Shown piece after piece: positions 42,675 to 52,203 of a DNA stretch of 53,504 nt; the first letter of the stretch is position 1, and the number at the start of each line of letters is the position of its first letter. The translations under genes were made by a program, and so were the position numbers. Where the stretch lies: positions 71,106 through 124,609 of the forward strand of contig BOXR01000003.1 in the NCBI GenBank assembly GCA_019651095.1, in the 5' to 3' direction. The notes below the pieces were generated by a model. That model was not told the DNA's origin and ran no database searches. It saw only the letters and a list, made by a program, of their open reading frames with translations. Origin of the DNA: Ectothiorhodospiraceae bacterium (lineage in GTDB: Bacteria > Pseudomonadota > Gammaproteobacteria > GCA-002705445 > GCA-002716945).

Positions 42675-43016
42675 AAACTATAGAATATTTGGAAAAATAA
42701 TAAGCGTTTTAAATAAGGACTATCCTCCCAGAGTCTCTAAGAAATTTACTGACAGAGTCATGTCAGAGATCAACAAAAATAAAATAAATTTTAGTAAGCA
42801 AACGTCTAATAATTATCTTAATGTTGCCGCATCTGTGTATTTGCTGTAATTACCTCCTTTGTTCTTGTGAACTATAATCCGGATAATTCAAATTTAGTCT
42901 CTAGCGAATCGACTGTACCAGAGCCAGTTGGGGACAATATAATACAAAAAGTCATAGAAAAAGATCCATGTTATGACGATAATGATACGATTAATAAAAA
43001 AGATGCGTGTGATTAA
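42667..43016 (+). CDS. rseA: RseA-like anti-sigma factor, short (one frameshift)
   Basis: Small protein of about 116 residues with the plan of an anti-sigma factor: a cytosolic N-terminal part (YRIFGKIISVLNKDYPPRVSKKF), one transmembrane helix and a short periplasmic tail. The helix, VFAVITSFVLVNY, is only read after a frame change near 42835. The tail ends in KDPCYDDND and NKKDACD, with two cysteines nine residues apart... The call rests mainly on position directly after rpoE and before degP; sequence similarity to RseA/MucA is weak by eye. No rseB/mucB follows, so the regulatory branch is reduced. ATG 42664 or 42667 may be used. Confidence 0.68.
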
Positions 43017-44411
43017 TAAAAATATTCTTATAAGCTTATGTCTCTCTTGTATGTTTTTAATAAATGATGCGATGCTGCATCATATCCAGATTTTACAAAC
43101 ATAGTTGAAGAGAACATGCCGGCTGTGGTGATTGTGAATGCAACCAGAACTGTGTCTAGCTCGAATGGACAAAACCAATTCCAGACACCGCCTGGCATGC
43201 CTGACGAATTCAACGATCTATTCAAAAAATTCTTTGACGAAAACCAAAGAAGCCCTGAAAGAAGAGCTCCAAGCTCAGGCTCAGGTTTCATATTATCAAC
43301 TGACGGCTATATTATGACCAATCACCATGTTGTTAATGGAGCTAGTAAAATACTTATTTTAACCAACGATAAATCATCTTACGAAGCAAAGTTAATCGGA
43401 TCAGATAAGAGAAGTGATCTAGCACTACTTAAGATAGATGCAGATAATCTTCCAACTGTAAAAATTGCTTCTGGAGATAATGTAAAATTAGGAGAGTGGG
43501 TCCTAGCGATTGGATCACCTTTTGGCTTTAATCAGACTGTAACAGCAGGTATCGTAAGTGGCAAACAGAGAAAGTTGGCAGGCGATAATTATGTTCCATA
43601 TATTCAAACAGACGTGGCTATTAATCCAGGTAACTCTGGTGGACCATTATTCAACCTATCTGGAGAGGTAATCGGCGTGAATGCACAAATTTATAGCCGA
43701 ACGGGTGGATTTATGGGAGTGTCTTTCGCAATCCCATCAGATACTGTGAATGATGTTTATTACCAGTTAAAAACGAAAGGCAAAGTTAGTCGTGGTTGGC
43801 TTGGAGTTTATATACAAGAAATTGACGATAAGTTAGCTAAAAGTTTTGGTATGAAGAAATCAAAAGGGGCTCTCGTAAGTAAAGTTTTACCTAATAGCCC
43901 AGCTGAGAAAGCAAAAATTCAGCAGGGAGACGTCATTTTAAAATTTAATAATCAGCCAATTTCAAAATCTACTGATTTACCTCTTATTGTAGGTCAGTCT
44001 AAAGTTGGTAGTACCTTTAAGGTTCAGATTATGCGCAATAAGATGATGATGAACTTATCTGTAAAACTGGAAGAATTACCAGCTGAGGATAAGATCGCAT
44101 CACTTGAGACAGATACAAAGAAAATAATTTCTAACGCAATCTCTGGTATTACAGTAAGGAATCTTAGCATTGAGGATAAAAAAAATTATAAGATCTCAAA
44201 TGGTGTCTTGGTAACGAATATCAATGAGGGTATAAACAACAATTATGACCTTAAACTGAACGACATTATTACAAAGATCAACAACAAAGTTATCAATAAC
44301 TCAAATGATTTCTCAAAGATTATGAATTCTGCAAAGAATAACACATATGTAAATTTACTGGTATACAGGCAGACTACACCACTATTTATTGCTCTTAAAA
44401 TCTCTAAATAA
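43003..44411 (+). CDS. degP: Periplasmic serine protease DegP/MucD (one frameshift)
   Basis: HtrA-family protease/chaperone of the envelope. The start is probably ATG 43003, giving MRVINKNILISLCLSC, a signal peptide; the frame then breaks near 43070 and resumes as SYPDFTNIVEENMPAVV. The catalytic triad is H in YIMTNHHVVNG, D in KRSDLALLKID and S in NPGNSGGPLF. Two PDZ domains follow (GWLGVYIQEIDDKLAKSF and ISGITVRNLSIEDKKNY). Joined length is about 468 residues. It overlaps the RseA-like gene and lies in the sigma-E operon, where mucD sits in Pseudomonas. Confidence 0.93.
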
Positions 44412-44449
44412 TTTGATGTTTTAGATCTCTAAGATATTATAGGTCAATA

Positions 44450-46234
44450 ATGAATATTAGGAATATTGCTATTGTTGCTCATATCGATCATGGTAAATCG
44501 ACTCTTGCCGATCGTCTAATTGAGAAATATGGAGATATTAGCTCCAGGAATATGAAAGAGCAAGTTCTAGACTCTATGGATCTAGAAAGAGAGAGAGGCA
44601 TTACAATAAAAGCTCAGACGGTGAGTCTTAAGGTTGATTACAATAAACAAAAATATAATATTAATATTATAGACACACCAGGTCATGTTGATTTCTCATA
44701 TGAAGTTTCAAGATCTTTATCCGCATGCGATGGAGTTTTATTGCTAGTAGACGCTACTCAAGGATTAGAGGCTCAGACTATAGCGCATTATAACGTCGCA
44801 AGTGAATTAGGCTTAAAAATTATACCAGTTATAAACAAGATTGATTTACCTTCGGCAAATACTGATTCAGTTTCGAGTGATTTATCAGAGTTACTCCATA
44901 TAGATAAAAAAGAAATACTAAAGGTAAGTGCAAAATCTGGCATGGGAGTAGACAATCTAATTAAGAGAATAATTATTGATATTCCTGAGCCAAAAGGTAA
45001 TTTAACAAATTCTCTAAAAGCTTTCATTATTGATTCTTGGTTTGACAACTATCTTGGCATAGTTGTCTTAATTAAGGTCGTAGACGGATCTATTGAATTA
45101 AAAAATAAGATAAAAGTTTTATCTAATAAAAGGGAGTTTATTGTTGATAAACTCGGAACTTTTAATCCTGAAATGACTAATCTTTCAACTCTAAGCTCTG
45201 GTATGGTTGGTTTTATGATCGCGTCGATTAAAACTCTTGATTCAGCTCCTGTCGGTGACACGATAGTATTAGCTAAAGATGAAAATGCATTACCTTTAGC
45301 AGGATTTAAAAAAATACAGCCAAGAGTCTATTCTGGGTTCTATCCTGTCGATTCAAATGACTATCAAGAATCAAAAAAAGCATTAGACAAATTATCTCTT
45401 AATGACAATTCCTTTACTTATGAACCAGAGAGCTCTCAATCTTTAGGACATGGATTTCGTTGTGGATTTCTAGGCTTACTTCATATGGAGATAATAAGAG
45501 AGCGAGTCCAGCGAGAGTATAATCTTGAATTCCTTATGACTGTTCCCTCAGTTACTTATAGAATAGAAGATAAAAAAGGACAAAAGCTAGATATCAGAAA
45601 ACCAAGCGATCTACCTGATGATAATAGTCTCAAATGTTATTACGAACCCATCGCACTGATATCTATTGTAACACCCTCTCAATATCTTGGATCAGTAATT
45701 GAACTATGTACATCAAAAAGAGGTGCACAACAGGACTTGATATATCGTTCAAATATGGTTGAGATACGCTATGAAATTCCTTTATCTGAGATAATATATG
45801 ACTTTTTCGACACTCTTAAATCTGCATCAAAAGGCTACGCATCCTATGACTACGATATAATTGACTATCGAGAAAGTAAAATGTTGAGACTTGATATACA
45901 TGTAAATAAAAAAAAGGTGGATGCTTTGTCACAAATACTGCATAAAGATAATGCTTATAAAAGGTCAAAAGAATTAATAGAAAACCTAAAAAAATTGATT
46001 CCAAGACAGAACTTTGAGATCACAATACAAGGATGTGTTGGATCAAAAGTCCTCTCTTCAACATCGATCAGAGGATATCGAAAAGATGTTACTGCTAAGC
46101 TCTACGGGGGTGATGTAACACGAAAAATGAAACTTCTCAAAAAACAAAAAGAAGGTAAGAAAAAAATGAAGAAGATAGGTAATGTAGAAATTCCAAGAGA
46201 AGCATTTTATAAATTTTTATCCACTTCTGATTAG
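44450..46234 (+). CDS. lepA: Elongation factor 4 (LepA)
   Basis: Ribosome-bound GTPase. Intact, 594 residues. G1 is VAHIDHGKSTLADRL, G2 lies in RERGITIKAQTV, G3 is IDTPGHVDFSYEVSRSL and G4 is INKIDLPSAN. The LepA-specific C-terminal domain has TSIRGYRKDVTAKLYGGDVTRKMKLL, followed by the conserved KKQKEGKKKMKKIG and a normal end. Four bases separate its stop from lepB; lepA-lepB is nearly universal in gammaproteobacteria. Confidence 0.97.
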   Translation: MNIRNIAIVAHIDHGKSTLADRLIEKYGDISSRNMKEQVLDSMDLERERGITIKAQTVSLKVDYNKQKYNINIIDTPGHVDFSYEVSRSLSACDGVLLLVDATQGLEAQTIAHYNVASELGLKIIPVINKIDLPSANTDSVSSDLSELLHIDKKEILKVSAKSGMGVDNLIKRIIIDIPEPKGNLTNSLKAFIIDSWFDNYLGIVVLIKVVDGSIELKNKIKVLSNKREFIVDKLGTFNPEMTNLSTLSSGMVGFMIASIKTLDSAPVGDTIVLAKDENALPLAGFKKIQPRVYSGFYPVDSNDYQESKKALDKLSLNDNSFTYEPESSQSLGHGFRCGFLGLLHMEIIRERVQREYNLEFLMTVPSVTYRIEDKKGQKLDIRKPSDLPDDNSLKCYYEPIALISIVTPSQYLGSVIELCTSKRGAQQDLIYRSNMVEIRYEIPLSEIIYDFFDTLKSASKGYASYDYDIIDYRESKMLRLDIHVNKKKVDALSQILHKDNAYKRSKELIENLKKLIPRQNFEITIQGCVGSKVLSSTSIRGYRKDVTAKLYGGDVTRKMKLLKKQKEGKKKMKKIGNVEIPREAFYKFLSTSD

Positions 46235-46238
46235 TTCT

Positions 46239-46967
46239 ATGGATTTCACACTCATACTTGTAATAGCAACACTAATTACTGGCATATTTAGTATAGTCAG
46301 TATCAATAACTCAATTCTCAGAAATATTAGAGAATTCTCAAGTTCTGTTTTTCCGATTTTATTGGTCGTATTAATAATAAGATCATTTTTTATAGAGCCA
46401 TACAAAATACCATCTGGTTCTATGATCCCAACATTAATGATAGGTGATTTTATATTAGTTGATAAAAATATTTACGGATATAAACTTCCGCTTACTGATA
46501 TAACTTTAATTGATAACGAGGATCCTCAGAGGGGTGATGTAGTTGTGTTTAAATATCCAGAAAATAAAAAAATTAATTACATCAAGAGGGTAGTTGGCCT
46601 GCCTGGTGACAGGATAATCTATAAAAATAAACGTCTTTTTATCAATGACACTGAATACTCCCATACTCAAATTGATCATAATTTTGATCCTGTAGAGATA
46701 GCTGATGGACAGGTTTTCATAGAGAATAATTCATCTAAAGAGTATCTTATTCTTAATCAATCTAGCCCACCTTTTAATTTTGAATATCAGGTTCCAGATG
46801 AAACTTATTTCGTATTAGGAGATAACCGTGATAACTCAAATGATAGTAGATATTGGGGACCTGTTCCAAGAGAAAATTTAGTTGGTAAAGCATTCTACAT
46901 TTGGATGTTTTGGAATTTTGATAGTTATTATAGTTTATCTGATAGAGTAGGTAATAAAATTGAATAA
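46239..46967 (+). CDS. lepB: Signal peptidase I
   Basis: Membrane endopeptidase that removes signal peptides. Intact, 242 residues, with two N-terminal hydrophobic helices. The nucleophile is S61 in KIPSGSMIPTLMIGD, the general base K116 in INYIKRVVGLPGDRI, and box E is LGDNRDNSNDSRYWG. The ATG at 46239 follows lepA by four bases. The 3' end overlaps the TTG start of rnc by eight bases. Confidence 0.96.
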   Translation: MDFTLILVIATLITGIFSIVSINNSILRNIREFSSSVFPILLVVLIIRSFFIEPYKIPSGSMIPTLMIGDFILVDKNIYGYKLPLTDITLIDNEDPQRGDVVVFKYPENKKINYIKRVVGLPGDRIIYKNKRLFINDTEYSHTQIDHNFDPVEIADGQVFIENNSSKEYLILNQSSPPFNFEYQVPDETYFVLGDNRDNSNDSRYWGPVPRENLVGKAFYIWMFWNFDSYYSLSDRVGNKIE

Positions 46968-47628
46968 AGATTTAGTAAATAATATTATAAACTCTGTAAA
47001 TAAATCCTTTAATTATAAGATCAATAATATTAACTACTTCATAACTGCATTTACTCACAAAAGTATGTCTTCATCAAACAATTATGAAAGGCTTGAGATT
47101 TTAGGTGACGCTGTTTTGCAGTTATTTATAACTGAAATGCTGTTTATTAAGTATCCATATATTAGTGAGGGAGATATAACTATAATGCGACAAAAATTAG
47201 TAAATACTGAATGTTTAGAAAAAATTTATCTCTCCTTAGATTTAAAAGAGCCTATAAATAAGATCAATAATAACTTAGATGGGAGAAGAATATCTTCAGA
47301 TATCTTAGAATCTGTTTTAGGGGCTATATATCTCGACAGTGACACTCAGACTGTAAAGAATATTATCAATACAATATTTCAACCCCTTGTATCTGACAGC
47401 TTACTAAAAAAGGATTCAAAATCACAGTTACAAGAGTACTTGCATCGTGAGAAAATTCCACTTCCGACTTATACATCCTGCAAATCATCAAAAAAATCTT
47501 TCAAATATTTAGTGTCATGTAAAATCCCTCAACTGAACATCAATGAGCAAATGCATTCTAATAAAATAAAAACATCAGAACAGATTCTTGCTCAAACTAT
47601 TCTAAATAAGATCAATGAAAAAAGTTAA
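46960..47628 (+). CDS. rnc: Ribonuclease III
   Basis: Double-strand RNA endonuclease for rRNA and mRNA processing. It is 222 residues. The catalytic signature NYERLEILGDAVLQL supplies E46 and D50, with ESVLGAIYLDS as the second acidic motif. The C-terminal dsRNA-binding domain is present but diverged: QLQEYLHREKIPLPTYTS is normal, while the usual GxxH and final basic helix (normally GxGxSKKxAEQ) read as NKIKTSEQILAQTIL. The start is TTG at 46960, overlapping lepB, and the end overlaps era by 14 bases. Confidence 0.93.
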   Translation: MNKDLVNNIINSVNKSFNYKINNINYFITAFTHKSMSSSNNYERLEILGDAVLQLFITEMLFIKYPYISEGDITIMRQKLVNTECLEKIYLSLDLKEPINKINNNLDGRRISSDILESVLGAIYLDSDTQTVKNIINTIFQPLVSDSLLKKDSKSQLQEYLHREKIPLPTYTSCKSSKKSFKYLVSCKIPQLNINEQMHSNKIKTSEQILAQTILNKINEKS

Positions 47629-48480
47629 GTTATTAATTTTAGGTAAAAGTAATGTCGGAAAATCTTCATTAATCAATCATTTGACACAAAATCACATATC
47701 TCTTGTGTCAAATAAAATACATGCAACGCGACTTTCTACTTTCTATGACTTTAAATTAAAAGATTTTTTAATACAATTTATCGATACGCCGGGAATCTCT
47801 ATCACAGATAATAATCTTTTAGCAAAAGCTATGAAAAGTAATGCTCAAAAGCATTTTACTAATTGCGATCTCATAATACTATTGACGCAGCTACAAGACT
47901 CCTATGATTATGAATCGGCAATAATGGAAGATATATACTCTCAAATAAGCCATATATAATATGTGTCAATAAAATTGATCAAAAGCAAAATAATAAATAT
48001 ACGACTCTTTTAGAGCAAGAATTGAATACTAAAGACTACTCTATGATATCAATAAAAGAAAATATCGGAATAAATCTACTTATTAATGACATTTTATCTA
48101 AAATTGAAAATATAAATAATTTTACGAAATATAAAATTGATAAAAAAAATGATCTTTATATTATACAGGAGTTAATACGAGAATCTTTGATTAATACTAC
48201 GAATGAGGAGGTACCTTACGAATCAGCTGTCCGGATCATATCATATGATAAACAGAAAAATACTGATCAAATAAATGCAGAAATAATAGTCACAAAGGAG
48301 AATCATAAAAAAATTATTATTGGAAAGAATGGCAAAATGATCAAAGCAATAGGTATCAAAGCAAGAAAGAATATTGAATCACTTCTAAATAAGAGAATCA
48401 ATCTATCTCTATTTGTACTTGTAAAAGAAAACTGGAAAAATAATCAAGATTTACTTAAAGATTTTGGATATATAGATTGA
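47615..48480 (+). CDS. era: GTPase Era (one frameshift)
   Basis: Assembly GTPase of the 30S subunit. G1 is GKSNVGKSSLINHL, G3 is IDTPGISI and G4 is read as ICVNKIDQKQ after the frame break near 47956. The C-terminal KH domain is EIIVTKENHKKIIIGKNGKMIKAIG with the end typical of the family. Joined length is about 288 residues, normal. It starts within rnc and its stop directly abuts the recO ATG. Confidence 0.94.
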
Positions 48481-49149
48481 ATGTACAATACTCATAACGG
48501 CTTCTTAATTCATACAAGAGATTACAGAGAGACTAGTAGTATTTTAAATATCTTCACTAGTGAAGGAGGTATTGAATCACTCATATTCAAAGGAAAGCAC
48601 ACTAACAAAGATCGCTTTAAATTTTCAATTTTTAATGAATATAGTTTTACATTCAATGAAAAATACTCACTACCATACCTAACTAAATTTGAGCTGCTAA
48701 ACCAGTATGTCTTTGACAAAAAATATTATCTCCTTGGTTTATATGTAAACGAGTTGCTGTATAAAACTCTTAAAGATGGATATGATTTTGATAAGGTTTA
48801 CCTACATTATAAAGAGTTTTTAATAAACTTATCAGACACCAATGATAGCTTAGGAAGGCTAGCTTTATTATTTGAAAAGAATCTTCTTCAAGATTTAGGT
48901 TATGAGATCTCTCTTTCTGAGAATGAGACTCTCATAAATGATAAATATTACTATTATGACTATAATGAGGGATTTAAATTAGACCTATCATTAGAAACTA
49001 GAAGCTCTATTCTTGGATCTGATTTACAGTCTTTTTTTATAAATACTCTTACGTCTGAAAAAACTATATCGAATATAAGATCTATAATTAGAAAAATTTT
49101 TATACAAATATACCCTGATATATATTTACTTGGCGATAAACTATTTTAA
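48481..49149 (+). CDS. recO: DNA repair protein RecO
   Basis: RecFOR pathway protein that anneals and loads RecA. Intact, 222 residues. The OB-fold start is GFLIHTRDYRETSSILNIFT with EGGIESLIFKGKH, and the helical C-terminal part includes LYVNELLYKTLK and LGRLALLFEKNLLQDLGYEISL. No zinc cysteines, as in many gammaproteobacterial RecO. It ends the rpoE-to-recO run; pdxJ and acpS, which follow in many relatives, are replaced by convergent lpxH (nine-base overlap). Confidence 0.93.
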   Translation: MYNTHNGFLIHTRDYRETSSILNIFTSEGGIESLIFKGKHTNKDRFKFSIFNEYSFTFNEKYSLPYLTKFELLNQYVFDKKYYLLGLYVNELLYKTLKDGYDFDKVYLHYKEFLINLSDTNDSLGRLALLFEKNLLQDLGYEISLSENETLINDKYYYYDYNEGFKLDLSLETRSSILGSDLQSFFINTLTSEKTISNIRSIIRKIFIQIYPDIYLLGDKLF

Positions 49150-49851
49150 TAAGCCTTTATTGATATAAAATTTATCATTATCATATGTTAAAATAAAAAA
49201 ATTATTGTACCAATCGCCTAAAACATATCTAATAACTTCATTATGCCGATGAATGTTGGGTCTATGAGTATGCCCGTGAATGATCACATCTGGTTTATAT
49301 TTTTGGATTATATTCATGACCTCGGTATTATTTACATCCATAATTTCCTCTCCCTTTAATCTATTTGCCTCTATACTTTTCTCTCTTAAGTTGTTTGCTA
49401 TGGTCAATCTTTCTTCAAGAGATTTAGATAGCATCTCTTTTTGCCAGGCGCTAGATCGTACCATTGATCTAAAATTTTGATATTCATGATCATCAGTGCA
49501 TAAAGTATCACCATGCAGGAGTAATATTTTCAGATTATCTATTTCTATAACTGTTGGGTCATCCAATAAATTAATTTTTAGGTCTTTACATATACTTTTT
49601 GTAACCAGAAAATCTCTGTTTCCATGCATATACCAAATATTAATTTTTTCCCCAAGATCAGTGATTGCATCTCGAACTTCTCCGAGTCCATCCATAGGAT
49701 CATCGTCACCTACCCAATACTCAAATAAATCTCCAAGAATATATAGATCCGTGACGCTATTATCTAAATGATTAAGATATTCAATGAAATATTTATTTAT
49801 ATGAGGTCTTGATTTATCAAGATGTAAGTCAGAAATGAAATTTATTGCCAT
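49141..49851 (-). CDS. lpxH: UDP-2,3-diacylglucosamine diphosphatase LpxH
   Basis: Mn-dependent calcineurin-like phosphatase that makes lipid X in lipid A synthesis, so this organism has an outer membrane. It is 236 residues. Metal-binding motifs are FISDLHLDKSRP, LGDLFEYWVGDDD, WYMHGNRDFL, LLHGDTLCTDD and VIIHGHTHRPNIH. It lies five bases downstream of the cyclophilin gene on the minus strand; the lpxH-ppi-cysS neighbourhood is typical of gammaproteobacteria. Confidence 0.95.
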   Translation of the reverse strand: MAINFISDLHLDKSRPHINKYFIEYLNHLDNSVTDLYILGDLFEYWVGDDDPMDGLGEVRDAITDLGEKINIWYMHGNRDFLVTKSICKDLKINLLDDPTVIEIDNLKILLLHGDTLCTDDHEYQNFRSMVRSSAWQKEMLSKSLEERLTIANNLREKSIEANRLKGEEIMDVNNTEVMNIIQKYKPDVIIHGHTHRPNIHRHNEVIRYVLGDWYNNFFILTYDNDKFYINKGLLK

Positions 49852-49856
49852 AAATT

Positions 49857-50456
49857 TTATTCAATTACTTCCACGCTGTTTATGACTACATTTTCTATTG
49901 GAACATCTGAGTGCCCAGCATTATTACCTGTCGCCACGACTCCAATCTGTTCTACTATTTCAATACCTTCAGTGACTTGTCCAAAGACACAATATCCATA
50001 TCCATCTGCAGCATTTGCTTTATCGAGAAATTCATTATCTCTTAAATTAATAAAAAATTGTGAAGTCGCTGAATTAGGGCTGCTTGTTCTAGCCATAGCA
50101 ATAGTGCCTTTTTTATTGCTAATATTATTGCTTGATTCGTTGATTATTGGATCAAAAGTATCAATCTGCGACATGTCTGGCAAATGACCTCCACCTTGTA
50201 TCATAAAGTTAGGGATCACTCTATGAAATATTGTGCCATTCAGTTTACCCTCTTTGGTGTATTTGAGAAAGTTGGCTACTGTTTCGGGTGCTTTATCTGC
50301 ATATAGTTCAAGGGTTATGTCACCCATGTTTGTTGAAAGCTTAATCAATTTGGTCTCCTTTGAAGTATTATTATCATGTATAATGTCACTAAATGAGCTC
50401 GTAGTTATGAAAACTAATAAAAAAAGTATGTATTTAACTTTACTAATTCCGAACAT
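49857..50456 (-). CDS. Cyclophilin-type peptidyl-prolyl isomerase, exported
   Basis: It is 199 residues. An N-terminal hydrophobic segment (YILFLLVFITTSSFSD) looks like a signal peptide, so it is probably periplasmic (PpiA-like). The cyclophilin core has TNMGDITLELYADKAPETVANF, FHRVIPNFMIQGGG with the catalytic Arg and Phe, and MARTSSPNSATSQFFINL. Neighbouring cysS and lpxH resemble the cytosolic ppiB context of other gammaproteobacteria, so this may be a ppiB locus that gained a signal peptide, or a diverged ppiA. It is divergent from cysS across 20 bases. Confidence 0.9.
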   Translation of the reverse strand: MFGISKVKYILFLLVFITTSSFSDIIHDNNTSKETKLIKLSTNMGDITLELYADKAPETVANFLKYTKEGKLNGTIFHRVIPNFMIQGGGHLPDMSQIDTFDPIINESSNNISNKKGTIAMARTSSPNSATSQFFINLRDNEFLDKANAADGYGYCVFGQVTEGIEIVEQIGVVATGNNAGHSDVPIENVVINSVEVIE

Positions 50457-50476
50457 TCAAGACAATAATACATTAA

Positions 50477-51790
50477 ATGAATTTATACATCTACAACACC
50501 TTAACAAATAAAAAAGAGCAATTCGTGCCTCATAATCATGGTGAAGTAAATATGTATGTCTGTGGCCCAACTGTATACAGTGAACCACACATTGGTAATG
50601 CAAGGGCAGCTTTGGTAGGCGATTTGTTTTTTCGTATACTCAGTGAGCTATTCGATAATGTAACATACATTAGAAACCTCACTGATGTTGATGATAAAAT
50701 TATTATTGAGTCAGACAAGCTCGGCGTGGATATAAATACACTTACAGAAGACATCACAAGAGTCTATCAAGCTAATATGTTGAAGCTAAATATGTTAAAA
50801 CCAACACATGAACCAAAAGTTACTGAAAATATAGATAACATAATCGATACTATTCAAAAAATATTAAACAATAAGTCTGCATATGTTGCTGACAGTCATG
50901 TTGTTTTTGATATGGAATCTTTTAGCCAGTATGGTTCTCTATCAAATAAAAAATCTGAAGATCTAATAGATGGAGCAAGAATCAAACCCGAGCCATATAA
51001 GAGAAATCCAAAAGATTTTGTATTATGGAAACCCTCATCCCATAAGTCTTGTGGATGGGATAGTCCTTGGGGATATGGCAGACCCGGGTGGCACATTGAG
51101 TGCACTAGTATGATTAAAAGCATTATAGGTAATGATGCAACTCTGGATATTCATGGCGGAGGAAATGATCTGATATTTCCACATCATGAAAATGAAATTG
51201 CTCAAGGATCATGCTGCTCTTCATCAGATTATTGTAATTATTGGTTTCATAATGGGATCGTATTAGTGGATAAGAAAAAAATGTCGAAATCATTGGGCAA
51301 TGTCATATCAGTTTCAGATATCCTTGAGAAGGAAAATCCAATTATAGTTAGAATTGCTTTGATGAGCGCACATTACAGACAGCCTTTGAATTGGACACAA
51401 GATACGATGAATAACTCACGCAACATCTACGAAAAGATAATCTCTTCTCTTGATATTGAATCATCTACAACAACTGAGAGAGACGATAAATTTATTGATT
51501 TTCTTGTGAGATTTGAATACACCTAATGCACTACAGTATATTAGTAAGCAGGCACGAGACGCTAAGAAAGACCGTAAGTTTATTGCCAAAACTAAGATAT
51601 AATTGTGATCTTTTAGGCATTAAATCCAACAAAAATATTATAGATAAGTCTCTGGTTGAAAAGAATTGAATCCTTATCTTCTCAGGAAGCTGCTAAAAAA
51701 AATAAAGATTATATCGAGGCAGATCGATTAAGAGATGTGCTTTCAGATATGGACGTTGCTCTTAATGATGGTTCCGATGGAGTTTCCTGA
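50477..51790 (+). CDS. cysS: Cysteine-tRNA ligase (several frameshifts)
   Basis: Class I synthetase. The start NMYVCGPTVYSEPHIGNAR has the zinc cysteine C29 and the HIGH motif. IECTSM and HHENEIAQG complete the zinc site, and KKMSKSLGNVISVSD is the KMSKS loop. After about 51518 the frame changes and the text continues DLNTPNALQYISKQARDA, then LRYNCDLLGIKSNKN (near 51595), RIESLSSQEAAKKNKDYIEADRLRDVL (near 51665) and stops at 51788. Joined length is about 437 residues, slightly short but normal. The tRNA cluster follows after a 57-base gap with an inverted repeat. Confidence 0.94.
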
Positions 51791-51800
51791 AAATTAAACA

Positions 51801-51837
51801 CTAGATATATTTAATATATATCTAGTATAGGTATAAT
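51801..51837 (+). promoter_or_regulatory. Inverted repeat and promoter of the tRNA cluster
   Basis: Perfect 10-bp arms CTAGATATAT (51801-51810) and ATATATCTAG (51816-51825) flank TTAAT, 10 bases after the cysS stop. A perfect TATAAT lies at 51832-51837, ten bases before the first tRNA. The right half of the repeat occupies the expected -35 region. It might terminate cysS transcription, bind a regulator of the tRNA operon, or both; no T-run follows, so a classic terminator is unlikely. Confidence 0.55.
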
Positions 51838-51847
51838 ATCCACAAAA

Positions 51848-51921
51848 CGGGGTGTAGCGCAGCTTGGTAGCGCGGCTGGTTTGGGACCAGTAGGTCGTAG
51901 GTTCGAATCCTATCACCCCGA
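51848..51921 (+). tRNA. tRNA-Pro(TGG)
   Basis: Acceptor CGGGGTG pairs with CACCCCG, with discriminator A. D-arm GCGC...GCGC, anticodon stem GCTGG/CCAGT around TTTGGGA (anticodon TGG), T-loop TTCGAAT. The unusual C1 is a known feature of bacterial tRNA-Pro. No CCA is encoded. Confidence 0.97.
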
Positions 51922-51926
51922 AATAT

Positions 51927-52001
51927 GCGCCTGTAGCTCAGTTGGATTAGAGTATATCGCTACGAACGATAGGGTCGGAGGTTCGAGTCCTTCCAGGCGC
52001 G
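51927..52001 (+). tRNA. tRNA-Arg(ACG)
   Basis: Acceptor GCGCCTG pairs with CAGGCGC, discriminator G. Anticodon stem TATCG/CGATA around CTACGAA (anticodon ACG, which needs A34-to-inosine editing by TadA). The D stem GCTC/GAGT has one G-T pair. Five bases after tRNA-Pro. No CCA. Confidence 0.96.
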
Positions 52002-52020
52002 TATGTTATAATAGAAATAT

Positions 52021-52093
52021 GGTGGGTGTAGCTCAGTGGTAGAGCCCTGGTTTGTGGTACCGGTTGTCGTGGGTTCGAATCCCATCATCCACC
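52021..52093 (+). tRNA. tRNA-His(GTG)
   Basis: Includes the extra G(-1) at 52021 opposite C73, then GTGGGTG pairing with CATCCAC (one G-T). Anticodon stem CTGGT/ACCGG around TTGTGGT (anticodon GTG). TTATAAT in the 19-base gap before it may be an internal -10 element. The bases after C73 are CAG, not CCA. Confidence 0.96.
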
Positions 52094-52103
52094 CAGTAAA
52101 TTT

Positions 52104-52184
<81 letters not shown>

Positions 52185-52203
52185 AACTATAAAATATTGA
52201 ACT

